Part shown: piece after piece, positions 33,970 to 63,902 of the stretch | How positions within the stretch are numbered: the first letter of the stretch is position 1 | How the letters are laid out: every line of letters starts with the position of its first letter | Assembly (NCBI GenBank): GCA_036172665.1 | Contig: CM069872.1 | Coordinates: 57,522,101 to 57,586,100, forward strand | Direction: 5' to 3' | From: Prosopocoilus inquinatus | Taxonomy: Eukaryota; Arthropoda; Insecta; Coleoptera; Lucanidae | Length of the DNA: 64,000 nucleotides | Notes under the pieces: generated by a model | What the model saw: the letters and a program-made list of their open reading frames with translations, nothing else | Databases searched by the model: none | Told to the model about the DNA's origin: nothing | Made by a program: the position numbers and the translations under genes

Positions 33970-34869
33970 TTTTGAAGCTCGCTAATTGAGGTTGATAACA
34001 TATTTGTGTCTTTGTGTGACCTCGCACTACGCACGAAAGTGAAACGTAAACAAGCTTCTAAAAATAAATAAATAAATAAACGACACGATTAGATGTGCTA
34101 TGTATAATAGAGAATATTTTGGGTTTTGAACGTTGGTAATATTGAATTTGGCAAACGTACTGAGGCGTTCACGATATAATTGGAGCGCTACATGGATCAG
34201 GGTAGAGAAGTGAGATGGAACGAATGCGTTTAATGCAAGTAAGAGTGAGAGAATAGATTAGTCGGTGTATACCGCTCCCATTATCATAAACGTCTCTGCA
34301 TAAATAAAGATTATGTTTAGGAAATCTGTGTTTTTTTTTTTTAAAGCACCTCCCCACATTTAAGTCTCAGTAAGAAAATTAATAAATTGAACAAACTTGG
34401 GTAGAATTTATTTATGAGGCGTCGGCGTCCTATCTACTTCTATTTGATCTGTGACAAGAACAGCTGATGGGACCCTATTGGAGTAGAACTAATTTATGCT
34501 CTCAAATGGCGATATCCGACGAAGAATGGAGAACGTTGCATTATTCAAATAATAATTTATTAAATATATTGACGATTTAGAGCCCGGAAGTGAATGAAAT
34601 AAAACATTAAGAGACAAAACATTCAACTTCACACTGTTTTACGCAGTGTGACCAACTCTTGTTCGTTAAAGTGTTTTACAGATTTCTGTAAATCATTTGC
34701 GTTACAGAAATCTGTATCCATTCGAAAATTAAGATTTACTAAAATGCATAATGGGCTTGTTCGGGCTCGCACGAAGAAAAGAGGAATCTGAGAGCAATCA
34801 GGGGCTTGCATATTAGAGAAAGAAATCTAAAGGAAGGCCTAAGTTTGACTGAATTTTATATTTAAAGTT

Positions 34870-36235
34870 TGCAGTAAAAATTGGAGGAAATTCTACGGCG
34901 CCGGATACTTTGCCTTTGACACCTCCTCGCGTTTATGTGATCCTGGTAGCAGGATTTAAAAATCCGAGCAAAACTGCTTCGGAATAATTTTAAAATTGGT
35001 TTCTTAAGTTGGCAGGAATTATCCGGCGCAGGAGGCACTCCGTTCGACACCTCCTCGCGTTTATGTGATCTTGGTAGCAAGATTCAAAAATTGCAGAAAA
35101 TTTGTTCGGCAGCGACGGTAAAAATTGGCGGGAAATTTTCAGCGCCCGATCGTTTCATCCGACACCTCCTCGCACTTATGTGATCCTGGTAGCAAGATTC
35201 AAAAATTAAGTAAAACTGCTTCGGAATTTTTTTTTTAATCGGTTTCTAAAATTGGCGGGAATTATCAGGAGCAGGAGGCACTCCGTCCGACACCTCCTCG
35301 CACTTATGTGATCCTGGTAGCAAGATTCAAAAATTGCAGAAAATTTGTTCGGCAGCGACGGTAAAAATTGGCGGGAAATTTTCAGCGCCGGATCCTTTAA
35401 TCCGACACCTCCTCGCGTTTATGTGATCCTGGTAGCAGGATTCAAAAATCCGAGCAAAACTGCTTCGGAATAATTTTAAAATTGGTTTCTTAAGTTGGCA
35501 GGAATTATCCGGCGCAGGACGCACTCCGTCCGACACCTCCTCCCGTTTATGTGATCCTGGTAGCAAGATTCAAAAATTGCAGAAAATTTGTTCGGCAGCG
35601 ACAATAAAAATTGGCGGGAAATTTTCAACGCCGGATCCTTTCATCCGACACCTCCTCGCGTTTATGTGATCCTGGTAGCAGGATTCAAAAATACGATCAA
35701 AACTACTTCGGAATATTTTTAAAATCGTTTTCTAAAATTGGCGGGAATTCTCCTGCGCCGGATACTTTGCGTTCGACACCTCCTCGCACTTATGTGATCC
35801 TGGTAGCAAGATCCAAAAAATCAGCAAAATTGTAAAACTTTCCTGCGCCTAATGCAAAACAGTGTTACCAATGGTCAAAAATGTGACAGTGTTACCAACT
35901 GCAAATAAAGCAGGGCAATGTCACCAACAGTAAATAATGCAAGACAATGTCACCAACTGTAAATAATGCAATGCAACGTTACCAACTGCAAATAATTTAA
36001 ATCAGATTTTTTTTTAATTGGTTTCTAAAATTGGCGGGAATTCTTCGGCGCCGGATACTCTGCATTCGACACCTTCCCGCGTTTATGTGATCCTGGTAGC
36101 AAGATACAAAAATTGCAGAAAATTTGTACAGCAGCGACGGTAAAAATTGGCGGGAAATTTTCAACGCCCGATCGTTTCATCCGACACCTCCTCGCGTTTA
36201 TGTGATCCTGGTAGCAAGATTCAAAAATCCGTGTA
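34870..36235. repeat. 120-bp satellite in 240-bp two-part units
   Basis: CACCTCCTCGCGTTTATGTG and CTGGTAGCAAGATTCAAAAA recur about every 120 bp: TTTATGTGAT (or ACTTATGTGAT) is seen near 34933, 35053, 35175, 35300, 35420, 35538, 35660, 35780, 36083 and 36195. Units alternate between one with GGCGGGAAATTTTCAGCGCC and one with a GGAATTATCCGGCGCAGGA-type start, which makes the true period about 240 bp. Confidence 0.9.
35850..35998. repeat. Minisatellite GTTACCAACTGCAAATAA inside the 120-bp satellite
   Basis: About five units of roughly 30 bp: GTGTTACCAACTGCAAATAA, ATGTCACCAACAGTAAATAA, ATGTCACCAACTGTAAATAA and GTTACCAACTGCAAATAATT, separated by TGCAA(G/T)(A/G)CA. It splits the last two satellite units from the rest. 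Confidence 0.8.
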
Positions 36236-37801
36236 AAACTCTTAGAAAACGAACTAAGAGAAACATAATTCTAGACGAGTTTCTAATCTTATTTATTCAG
36301 ATTCCTATTGCCGTTACAGATTCCTGTAATTAGTTCACGTTACAGAGTTCTGTATGTAATGTATTCACTTTACAGATTCCTGCAGCGCTTAATTCAAGAG
36401 CTTGGTAATTTCAACTTTCTGCATTTCTGGTAAAAGAGGTGAGAATTTGCCACGACGTAATTCAAAATAAAACGAAGAAATTACTGCAGCAGCAAATTTT
36501 ATTTTTACATACAGGATATGTTAGGATATGGTATAGTTATAAAAGAAACGAATTAGCATATAAAATTTTTAAAAAATAAAAATACTTATTAAGTAATTGC
36601 AATTACAATGATTAATAACAGAACGAGACAAAAGTTTGAAATGCGCAAGTCACCTTGAAACAAATTAAATAAACGGTGTATATACATGTAAATTAATTAT
36701 TAATCAAATTCCCGTACTTACAAAATAGATCAACGAAACTCCCTGCCAACAATAAAAAAGGAGAGGAGTATTTTTTTCTAACATTGAACGAATAAGTGAA
36801 TTTAAGAAAGAGAGAAATCATGGCTGTTGAAAACCGTGGGGCAAACGTACAAATAACAATATTATTATTATTAGCTCGATGGAGATTTTATTTGCTTCTT
36901 CCTTACTTCTCATCTCTACTTGACATTTAAGCACGTTTAAGATTTAATAAAAATCTCATTGGTAAATGGTAACGTTCGAGTAAAATCTTGCTTGTACTGA
37001 AGACAACTAGAATTATTCGACTAGAAATTAGTAGATCGTAATACTTTGATTGTGTTGCTCCAACAGCCACAATTAGTTTTTTTTTTTTTTAATTTTATGT
37101 TGTATAATATCTTTGTACATAACGACCAACACCTATTTTATTTATTATACAAACTCAGGGGGGCGGGGGGCGGACAGATTTTTACCTTTGCTTGCCAGAA
37201 CGACATACCTATACATCACTTAACGTCCGCGAGCGATTCAAACAGACCTGTTACATTTTTTTTTTTTGTTTAAACAATGATATAGTACATTATCACATAG
37301 TTGAGAGTATTAACAACAATTCATCAGACTTTTATATTAATATAATAATCGCATATTGCATATGCCGCGTTTCATCATATCATATTATTTGGTCATGGTA
37401 ATATTTGATTGTGCCCTACATTCGCGACGAACTAAACTTTAAAATGAAAACAAAACAGAGAATAATACACAATTATGACTAGAAATTAATAATGACAAAA
37501 AAAAAAGGTACCAACTTTATCTGTCGATGAGATGACACACACGACACTGCTCATTCAAGTTAAACAATAATTATTATTTTTTTAATCCTGATTTGATTAA
37601 TGGTTTAATTGCAGTGCCTCCTACTCTATTAATATATTATATATTCATTATTCTTTTCTTTTTTTTAAATAAATAACAGATTGAGCTAAACAAATATATA
37701 TAACTTTGTGAATAAAACATTAACCGTAAACTATGAAAAAGGTAACTATACAATATCTAAAATCTATTTACACGCACACACACACACATGCACACACACG
37801 A

Positions 37802-54976
<17,175 letters not shown>

Positions 54977-56593
54977 CTGAAACAAACGAGATTCAATTAG
55001 CAAACAATTACTTCTGTAATACAATCAATACTAATGATATATTTTCGTCGCCCCACGTCGGGCGCCAAACTTGAAACAAGCGTCCGCGCTACCTCTTAGA
55101 TATTTAAATAGGGAAACAAAGCGTCGCATTAAGAAAACTATGAATTCTTAATGGAAGTGCAGGGATAATTAAAAGAGAGAAAGCACCACCATCGCCACCG
55201 TCTTTCTTTTGATTATTGAGGGATGGCGACAAAGTTTCAACCGCCCGGCATCGCATTTGCGAGATGCATTTTTCGTTTTTGTTCTGTTTCGGAGCGCGAA
55301 CTTCGTAATTAAATCGTAGTACTCGGGGGTGCGAGGGGGGTGGGGAAGAGGGAACGGGCACTTTTAAATATATTAAACGCACTCGGAATTACTTTTCCTC
55401 TTCAATCTACTATGTACATACATACATACTTGTCATTCAGGAACGTTCTCGGCTTGCTTCGATATCAAAGATCTAAATGCCTTTCTATGTACATACGTAT
55501 TCGTATATGTATACGCATTTGATGCTTGTTATGTTCTATCCGCAGATGGTTGATGAAGGAAATAAATTGTTCGACGTACAACAACAGTTCACCGATTGCA
55601 TTTAAGATAAGAACCGAAAAAGCATCGGTACGAAAATAATTTTATTCTTCAATCAAATAAATGAAGGGACCTCTTGAGACAGCCGGCAATCAGTTTTTTA
55701 GAGGGACCTCTCCTTACATTCGGGGCTTTTCACTTTCCATCAACGCAGATTGTGCAGGTGTCACCCTGACAACATATACTGTATAGTTAGTGCCTGCGAC
55801 GAGGACTTGAAAAAGCTCCGCAAATCAAGAAGGACGACGAAATTGCATTGCTGAGAGATTACGACCGAGGTCATTAACGAAACGAGAAATTAGAGTATGG
55901 TACGTGAATCGGGGACCTACAGACACGAACGATGTTGTAATCGGACTAAACGTTGAGGCTAACTTGATTTGTTACGAAACTTTTGCGAAAATATAAAAAA
56001 AGAAACTTTAATTTCAAGAAATCAATAGTTATATGCCTATCCCCATCGCTGCTACGTAAGTTTCCCTCTTACTTTTGTTTTATGCACTGAAAATATACCT
56101 TTATTATTTATAGAAGAAGAAAAAGACGAAATAATCAATAATAATTTGAGTCAGAAGTTAAAAATCCCTCCAAAAAGGGATTAACCTTCTCATCTGGCAA
56201 CACTGGCTCTCTTCGATCTATTTACCTTCACTACGCCACCAATAGATGTCGCAATCATCGTGAATGAACGGCGCGAAATTTTTAAATAAATGCTAAAATT
56301 AAATTTTTTACGTAAGTGGCGAGGTTGCCAGATTTGGAGCCAAAGTATTACAAATATTATTTACAAAAACTAAGCCAATTACGCCAAACTCCGAAACTTA
56401 AAAAAAAAATATTAACTGATAAATAATATAATAAAATAATACTATCTTAAAATTTTCGTATAAGAATTGTGATAAAAAAACAAATGAATTAATTATATAA
56501 TCATATGAATGTAATTAATTTGACCGTTGTCAAGGCGAACTGTTCCTTTTTGTTTTCGGTAAAAATAAGAGAAACAAAAGAAAAACAAAAACA

Positions 56594-56928
56594 GTCGAGT
56601 TCAGTTGTTGCTTTTTCGTTCAGCTTGGTGTTGTCGATCTTCTTTTGTCTTTCACGCTCCCTCTTTTGTTTTTTATTGGTTCGGATTGTTGATATTCCAA
56701 GTCGGCGATTTTTTTTGTTTTTGTTTTCGGTAAAAATAGAAGCAGAAAGAAACAAAAAGAAAAACAAAAACAAAAAAAAAATCGCCGACTTGGAATATCA
56801 AAAAACCGAACAAATAAAAAACAGAAGAGGGAGCGCGTGAAAATACAAGGCACGAAAAGCAAAAAAAAAAAAGACAAAAGAAGATCGACAACGCCAAGCC
56901 GAACGAAAAAGCAACAACTGAAGTCGAC
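56594..56928. repeat. 335-bp long inverted repeat, pyrimidine arm then purine arm
   Basis: GTCGAGTTCAGTTGTTGCTT, TTCAGCTTGGTGTTGTCGATC, CACGCTCCCTCTTTTG, GATATTCCAAGTCGGCGATT on the left reappear as reverse complements on the right (AATCGCCGACTTGGAATATC, CAAAAGAGGGAGCG-like, GATCGACAACGCCAAGCCGAA, GCAACAACTGAAGTCGAC). Arms are about 165 bp. Confidence 0.85.
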
Positions 56929-57950
56929 TCCACGAAACAAAAAAACGTTGAAAATAAAAGCAAACTACAAAAAAAATAATAATATCATAAAAAGGAAACC
57001 GAACAAAGAAACAAACGACGAAATACAGTCACAAAACAAAAGAACACAAATGGGATGAACACAAAACAAATGAAAAACAATAAACTACGAAAAAACAAAA
57101 GAAATCAATTCGATAAGAGGAGTAAAAGAGAAATCCACAGTACGAAAGCGTAAAGAGCTGAAAAAAAAAAACAAAAGAAAATTGACGACTGAGTTTAACA
57201 AAAAACAAGTGCGTACCTAGACGAAAGCAAAAAAAAAAAAAAAAACTGTAGAAAACGTAAAAAGGTGTCGGTCAACAAAACGTGAAAAATCAATTTTTTT
57301 TTTGAAAATAAACAAAAGAGAAAGACGAGAGTATAAAATGAATTAAAAAAAAAACGCAGATGTACCAGGTCGAACAAAAAGAAAATGAAAATCGACGAAA
57401 ATTCTGAGACGAGAAGAATGCGAAAAACAGGAAAAAAAAAAACCACAACAGACAAAAAATGAATGAAAAACGGCCAAAAACTTTTGCAAGTAAAGAAGCT
57501 GGCAGAAAACAAAATAAACGCGAATCGTGAATAGAACGCGAAAGATTAAACTCCTTAAAAAAACAAAAAATAAAAATAAAAGAGAACAAAAAAAAATGGG
57601 AAGTGAACAAAAGAAAAGAAATGTTGATTAGTTTCATCATAATAAGGTCAGTTATAACCTAAAAACTAGCGATCAAGTGAAAATAACAAACTTATGAGTA
57701 GTAAGTATTGCCAATTCCTCAGGGTTCCCAACCTACTAATTTTGTTCCAATTATTTAATGCCACTGCTATAAAAACGTAGGATTTTGTTGAGAGAACAAA
57801 AAAAGTAACCCAAATTAGGCACCAGGCGTCAAATAAGACTTTTAAACGCGAAATATGTCTAAAATGTAGTCCAATTTCGCCCAATCTGGCAACCCTGGGC
57901 ACTGCCTTAATTACGCCATCAATAGATGTCGCACTCATCGTAAACAAACT
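56929..57950. repeat. Purine-rich element, reverse orientation of 51690-52830
   Basis: The plus strand is A-rich to about 57660. It is followed at 57800-57910 by the reverse complement of the head seen at 51690-51790, including AATATGTCTAAAATGTAGTCC and CAATCTGGCAACCC. Phenylalanine- and leucine-rich minus-strand frames here are composition artefacts. Confidence 0.7.
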
Positions 57951-58164
57951 AAAAAAACAAACGGCGCGAAATTTTCAAAGAATTGTCGACGGTATTGCTG
58001 CTAAAATCAATTTTGTTTACCTATTCATTTTGTGATTATTTTTTTTTATGAAACGTAATAAGAATAGTACAGCAACAAACAACACAAAATCAAAATTGAT
58101 TCGAAAAGAGAAGAATCGCAGCATTCTACAAGTACGGCCGGAAGCAAAAAACAAAAAAAAAATA

Positions 58165-58353
58165 GTAGATGACCGCAGTTTCCTGTAGTTTTTCTTTCTC
58201 CGAAATGATACTGTTTAAATACGATTTCGCAGCTTTCTTGTCAAATCTAGAAGCTTCCAAACGTTTTTCAAAATTGCTAAAGCGTCACCTGTGAAGTCGT
58301 ACTTAAACTAAAGTGGCATTCTGAAGAAGGAAAATTACAGGAACCTGTAATTG
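58165..58353. mobile_element. Hairpin family 1, copy i
   Basis: GTAGATGACCGCAGTTTCCTG and TTACAGGAACCTGTAATTG are inverted ends. The inside has TTTCTCCGAAATGATACTG, TTTAAATACGATTTCGCAG and CACCTGTGAAGTCGTACTTAA, matching copy b closely. Confidence 0.85.
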
Positions 58354-61264
58354 CTTTCAACTGTATTTAAAACTTTTCTGTTATTACATATAACACTCGC
58401 AGGAAGTAACTCCGTCTTTTCTTCCCAACGAAAAAAAAAAAAACACTTTCTTTACGATATCACGTTCAGCCCTTCGCTGTTATGTTTGCAGACGTATAAA
58501 TAACAACAACTCTTTGCGTATTGATTTCACTTGTATTGTGCGGCGGCGAAGAATTGGAAAAAGGCACGGGGGGAATATTCGTGTGGGTTTTCTTTCGCTT
58601 CTGTTTTGACAGCACTCGTTCAACGCGAATTGCGATGGCGGACCGACAGGCGCGAGGGATCCCCCGCCCATTGTTCCGGCGGCGGCACACCACCACACCA
58701 GCTAGCCTTTCTTTATTCCGGCGGCGCGATATCCGCATCCCTATAAGTCTCGAAACGAGCGTGGCAATTTCATAAAAATATTTAGGGGGGCGATTTAAGG
58801 ACGCAATTTTATCACAGCCCTTGCCCACATTTACTACTCCTATAATGCGGACGAATAAAAAAATACGAGCGTGCCGCGTTGTTACATGCGTAAACTATCG
58901 AGGAGTTTACGGGGTGGAAAATTCTTCATTTACCAAAGGCCATGTAACTACCTATATGATATTTACCTTGCTTATCACACCTGCACATTCTGAATAGTAT
59001 TCATCCCCCATATCGGCGCGGGCGGTATATTATATAGGTTTTGCGTGATAGCATCCACTTCGGGGTTCTTAAACCCCCGCCCTATACTAAAATCGATTGA
59101 ACCGGTGAAGACGTGTGAGGTTTCGAAATAGCTATGCGGGTAGAACAACGGCGATTACAATTTATTTATTAACTTCCTCCCCCGTCGCGTGATAAACCCG
59201 GAAATCCCCGCGTAAGTAATAAATTAACTCACCAGAATGTTGCTCTGCTTAATTCGTACTTTTGCGACGGCTTTTAGGATTACCTATCGGCTTTTCGTTG
59301 TGCCGCTTCGGTTCGAAATTAATAATTCAAACGCAAATCCTTCCGCCGGTAATTCCCCCCCGCACGTATGCAACTACAATATTATTATGTATCCGTGTAT
59401 TTTACGGTGCCACAAAACACGAGATTAATGCAAGTGATGGACGTGAAGTGTTTAGGTGTTTATCATCCAAAAACCCCTATTATGTGAGGTAAATACTCAT
59501 TTGAGATGGGGCAGGTGGGGTGGGGTGGTTAAGATGAATGCGAATGGATTCTCTCTCTCTCTCACGTATCTGGCGGTGTTCCAAGAATAGCCGCCGAGCC
59601 TTGTGTATATTGCGAATTAAACTCCACGTGAACTAATGAAATAATTTGGGGGGTGAGTTTGTTGTTAACTGAGCGGCGAGCGCTAATAATAACAAACTCG
59701 TCATTTTTTAAACGGCGATTGTTTTCAGATAGTTTGAAGGATCATAATAGGTATTTCATGCATGCACGAATACCGAAAACATTTATGTACTACACCCACC
59801 CCCGTCAAAGCTCCGACAACTTTCGTATTTCGCCGACGGTAACCATGACGCATAGCAAGTTCGCAATTCGATGACAATTTCGTCTTTTGATGTCGCGCTT
59901 TTACCATCATTTCTGCGAGCGTTTGAGAAAAACGGAATGGCAAATCCTGCGGAATTCCATCTCGAATATCGATTGCGTACGAACAGCTACATTTTTGTTT
60001 GGAATTGCAACCAAAACGCCTGTTTTTTTTTTTTTTTGAGTTGAAATGAACCCGCCGTTTATAAAAGAAAATCGTGTGCAAAGACTTGTTCGAAATAAAT
60101 TCAAATTTAAATGTACTGAATCCTGTATCTTGAGGATTTTCTGCAATATGTTTCCATCAGACTTAAGCCCTAGCCACTTGCAGAACTCGAATAAGGAATT
60201 CGGTTCCCGACGAACTAACTTATCGTCTTATGCAGAACTCATCCCGGGCCATTGTTGCGCATCACTCGGAGGAACGAATGAAAACATAAGAAGCTTCCAG
60301 TTACTAGCAGTTCGAGTGCTGAGCGTTTTCAGCGGCTTGCTGAAAACGAGGCAACAGAACATTAATAACAGCCGCGGCATTGTTTCAGTTCGGCTGGTAA
60401 ACAGGACGAGGAATGCGTCCCAGCATCCCCAGCGACAAAGGGGGTGCGGAACTTTGGGGCTCGTATTGTTGTTGCGAATTAAGCGCGTTTCGGCAAATTA
60501 GTTTGCGAATTAATTCCGGCTTGAAATTTCTTTCAATTTATCGTTGCGCATTTTTGGTGAATTGAAGCCCAAAGCAAAGTCAACACCAACATGTTAGGTA
60601 TTTCAAAAATTGACTAATCTTATTTGCTTGTGTCGTACCTACGCATGTCATGCCAATATTTCGGAAACAACCTGCATTAAGAAAATTAAAGATCGATTAA
60701 TTAAAACGTTCAAATTTTACTTTCACATTTCGTGAGATGCAGCTATAATTTGTGAGTCTTTCGTAACCGCTTTAATTTCGTTTTGCAAGTCATCATTATT
60801 TGTGAACGCAAAACATTTTTTGGTGCATTAGTTTTCAAACGGAATGTGCCGACACATTTAAATTTCCCGCCTATACCTATACGTACCTTAAAACTCTAGC
60901 AAACCGATAGATGTCGCTTATTATATAGAACCATGGACAATATACGCACATGCGCATTACACTTTTGTAAGAGACTGGCTGTTTTCTTTTGCTTAAAAGT
61001 TTAAATCTGGTTTTGAATAGTTTGGATCTGGATTCTGTAACAAGACACCTCTGATTTAAATTATTGATTAACAGTTCGTCTGCAAATAACAGCAATTCAT
61101 TCCAAACAAAAGATAAAAATAGTTAGATTCGAAGACGAAAGAGGATTATCGATCCGGACCGAAATTTCAAGGAAAGTGAGGATTAATCCGTTCGCAAAAG
61201 AACGTCTGTCTGTGAAACTAAAATGAAAGTGAAAATGTTATCATCCTTTACCTTTATTGAGATT

Positions 61265-61320
61265 AATTAATTAATCAATCAATCAATCAATCAAATCAAT
61301 CAGATCAATCAAATGTATTC
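61265..61320. repeat. AATC microsatellite
   Basis: TTAA and TCAA tetranucleotides repeat (AATCAATCAATCAATCAA) just before the hairpin array. Confidence 0.8.
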
Positions 61321-61499
61321 ACCGTGCAAATGTCAAACTCGTAAAATCCGTTAAATTCAGTCAGTTTATTAGCACAATATTTATTTAATAGGTAGGTAAA
61401 CACATTGCCGAAGTGCAGAGGTACCTGACCTTCACCCACTTCCATGTAAATGTACCTAAAAAATTATTTAGGACGGATATAAACAATACAGATCAAAAA

Positions 61500-62620
61500 A
61501 TCAAAAATATAATCGTTAATCAATTTTGAAGCAAAGTTTCACAGTCTAACCGATACGATCGCGCGGTTATACAGGCAGTACGACCTTAGACCGCTCCTTT
61601 TTCGCGACTTTTAGTGCAAATTTTCTTAAATTTCACTCAGAATAGGAGGTACGATACACCTAATTGAAAAGCGAATTCAAAAAATGACTTCAGGCTGAGC
61701 AAACCGAAGCTCGGATAAAGAAAAGGCAAGAAACCACATCAATTGTTAATATCATTTTCGAAAGAAAAACAATCACAGTCTAAGCGGCAACACAGCGGCG
61801 GTTATACGCGCTGGGACCTTAGACTGTTCCGTTTTTGCGACTTTCACCGCAAATTTCGTTAAATTCGATTCAGAATGCGATGCAACTGATTCGCTTTAAA
61901 ATGAACGCGAAAAGTGATCGTAGGATGAAGTGTTTAACGAAAAAGCAAGAAACCACGACGAAATAAGATAAAAATGAGCGATTGCCGGCCATTTCGAGGA
62001 ACGCGTCACAGTCTAAGTGACTTGGCCGCGGTCTTTTACAGGCAATTCAACATTAGACTGCTCTCTTTTCACAACTTTTCAACAAAAAAAAAAAATTTCT
62101 ATTAGATTGTGACTTAATATTTACTTATTTATACCTCAATGCATTCAAATGCACTTTCAACTGTCTTTTTGTTTCTCATTAAAGTACCTAATTATCTAAA
62201 TAGGTAAGACCTACGCCCGAAGTTATTTAAGATGGGTTATCCTATATTAAAAAAAAGTTGAAAATCGACTGCTAATTAGTTTAATTCACAGTTAAATCTT
62301 AGATGCTCTTTTTTTAGGACTTTTCAAAAAATCCTAATATTAGATTGTATGATTTATTATAATACTTATCTTAAATGGGGCTTTCAATTGTCTTTTTGTT
62401 TCGGATTAAAGAAATTATTTAAATAGTAAGGACTTACAAAGTTATTTACGATTGGCCCCTAATAAAAAAAAAGATGAAAATGGATTGCTAATTAATTTGT
62501 GAAATGAAGTTTCACAGTCTAAGCGACACGACCGCGGTTTTTACAGGGAACTGGAACTTAGACTGCTCCTTTTTTGCGACTTTTCGGCAAACTTCATTAA
62601 ATTTTAGTTCATACTTAACT
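61500..62620. repeat. Tandem array of about 235-250 bp with an AGTCTAAG/CTTAGACT hairpin in each unit
   Basis: CACAGTCTAA starts near 61540, 61773, 62007 and 62513, with a degenerate unit near 62288. In each unit the inverted partner TTAGAC(T/C)G follows about 40-45 bases later, then C-T-rich sequence, TTTTTGCGACTTT and a (G)CAAA(T/C)TT phrase. Loops share CGCGGTT-(T/A)TACAGG. No protein frame spans the array. Confidence 0.8.
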
Positions 62621-63877
62621 ACTCGGGTGTAGGTGGTGTCTATTCAATATCTACGCGTTATTTTTATATAGGTAAGTAATAATTTCGATAAGTTCTTACC
62701 TAAACGTTATACCTAATGAAACGTGTATAATACGTTGGGGGAGAATAAAGTAATCGATGAGGGGGTGCTTTGCATGCGTAATTTTCCGGGGGGGTTTAGT
62801 CCCGTTCGCTCTCATAAATAAATTCACATTATACTTGTACTACACTTCATAATCCGCGTAAACTACACGGACTGCACCGGCCCAATAAATTATTCAGTGC
62901 CGGCGTCAGGATCCCGTTCCGCCCACAAATCCCTGCGTTAGGTCGCCGGTTTATCGCAACTAATCCCGGGGCGACCGCGGAAAATCAAGCAAAAACATTA
63001 ACACTATTTGCGCTCATGCTCCCCAAACTCCGGATACGCCCTTGCAGTTTAAAACCGGGCTCCTCTTCCGGCTTGATATGTGACGTGCGAGTGCGCTTAA
63101 TGGCGCATTCGACCGGGCCGATTCTTCCGGAGAGGAACTAACGACCACGTATGATGGCTTTTCAATGGGAAAGAAGAGGAATTATTGCCACTATACGTTG
63201 GAGGAATGAATCGTGTCGCAGGCTAGGCATCATTTAAAAGAAAACGTTCAATTATGTCGTCGTGCCCTCTCTGTTTTTTCTCATTGAAATAAGCGGGTAG
63301 AAAACTCGACCGGAAGTCGAAATAAATTTAACATTAATAAATAATTAATGGCACCAATTCACGATGGGACCATCCGATACAGGAACGCCCGTCACCCGCA
63401 GTTTAATTAAACCTCACATGATGCCGCTCGTTATACAAAAAGCGTTCACAATCCAACGATCGGATTGGATTGAATAAATGCCGCCAACCGCGAAGGTTTC
63501 CGCTGAATTTGATACTATCGATTAAACGATGGGCTGATGCTCGTTTTACATCATCCGACTTTCAAAAGCGCGTACGTTTTTTTTTTTCTGTTATACGTGC
63601 GATTCCGCGTCGTGACGTCGCCCGCGAGTGAATCGAAAAAATCCCCCGGAATATAATATAGCCCGCGGGGTGTGAGGAGAGGGTGAATGGATTGCGGGAA
63701 TGTAGGAATTACGGCCGGCTAAATATATTACGTGTCTCTCCTGTTTGACGTCAAACATTTTCTTTGATAAATCGAGGACTACACTCGAGCGAATGTCAGT
63801 AGCTATACTCTCTTATCTCTCTTTGTGTGACAGCGACATCCATCTACCTATATTCCTCCCTCATATTACATTATGTT

Positions 63878-63902
63878 GTAAGTAAGTAAGTAAGTAAATA
63901 AG
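63878..63902. repeat. GTAA microsatellite
   Basis: Five consecutive GTAA units followed by ATAAGG near the right edge of the window. Confidence 0.85.

Larger units (their letters stand above)
33970..37801. other. Intergenic, repeat-filled DNA between BCKDHA and the FRMPD4-like gene
   Basis: No gene supported. It contains the BCKDHA promoter region, TTACAGATTTCTGTAA-type short palindromes (34665-34720 and 36310-36385), the 120-bp satellite (34870-36235) with an inner minisatellite, and the long 3'UTR of the FRMPD4-like gene, probably from about 36500, with a CA run at 37770-37800. Confidence 0.55.

Noticed and set aside
34629..35566. Short frames with HKREEV in the satellite region.
   Set aside because: The same peptide recurs because the 120-bp satellite repeats; not a gene.
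56501..57640. Minus-strand Phe/Leu/Ser-rich frames of 90-116 aa.
   Set aside because: They mirror the A-rich element on the plus strand and are also seen in its inverted arm; composition artefacts.
58466..58828. Minus-strand frames with basic residues and MGGGSLAPVGPPSQ as a possible first exon.
   Set aside because: The phase at the nearest GT does not match the FRMPD4-like WW exon and no homology is recognised.
60877..61095. Minus-strand frame ending FARVL with a GTACGT donor in the right phase to join the FRMPD4-like WW exon.
   Set aside because: The phase fits and the residues faintly resemble the vertebrate N-terminus, but the frame has no good ATG and overlaps an AGATGTCGC repeat motif, so the fit is probably chance.
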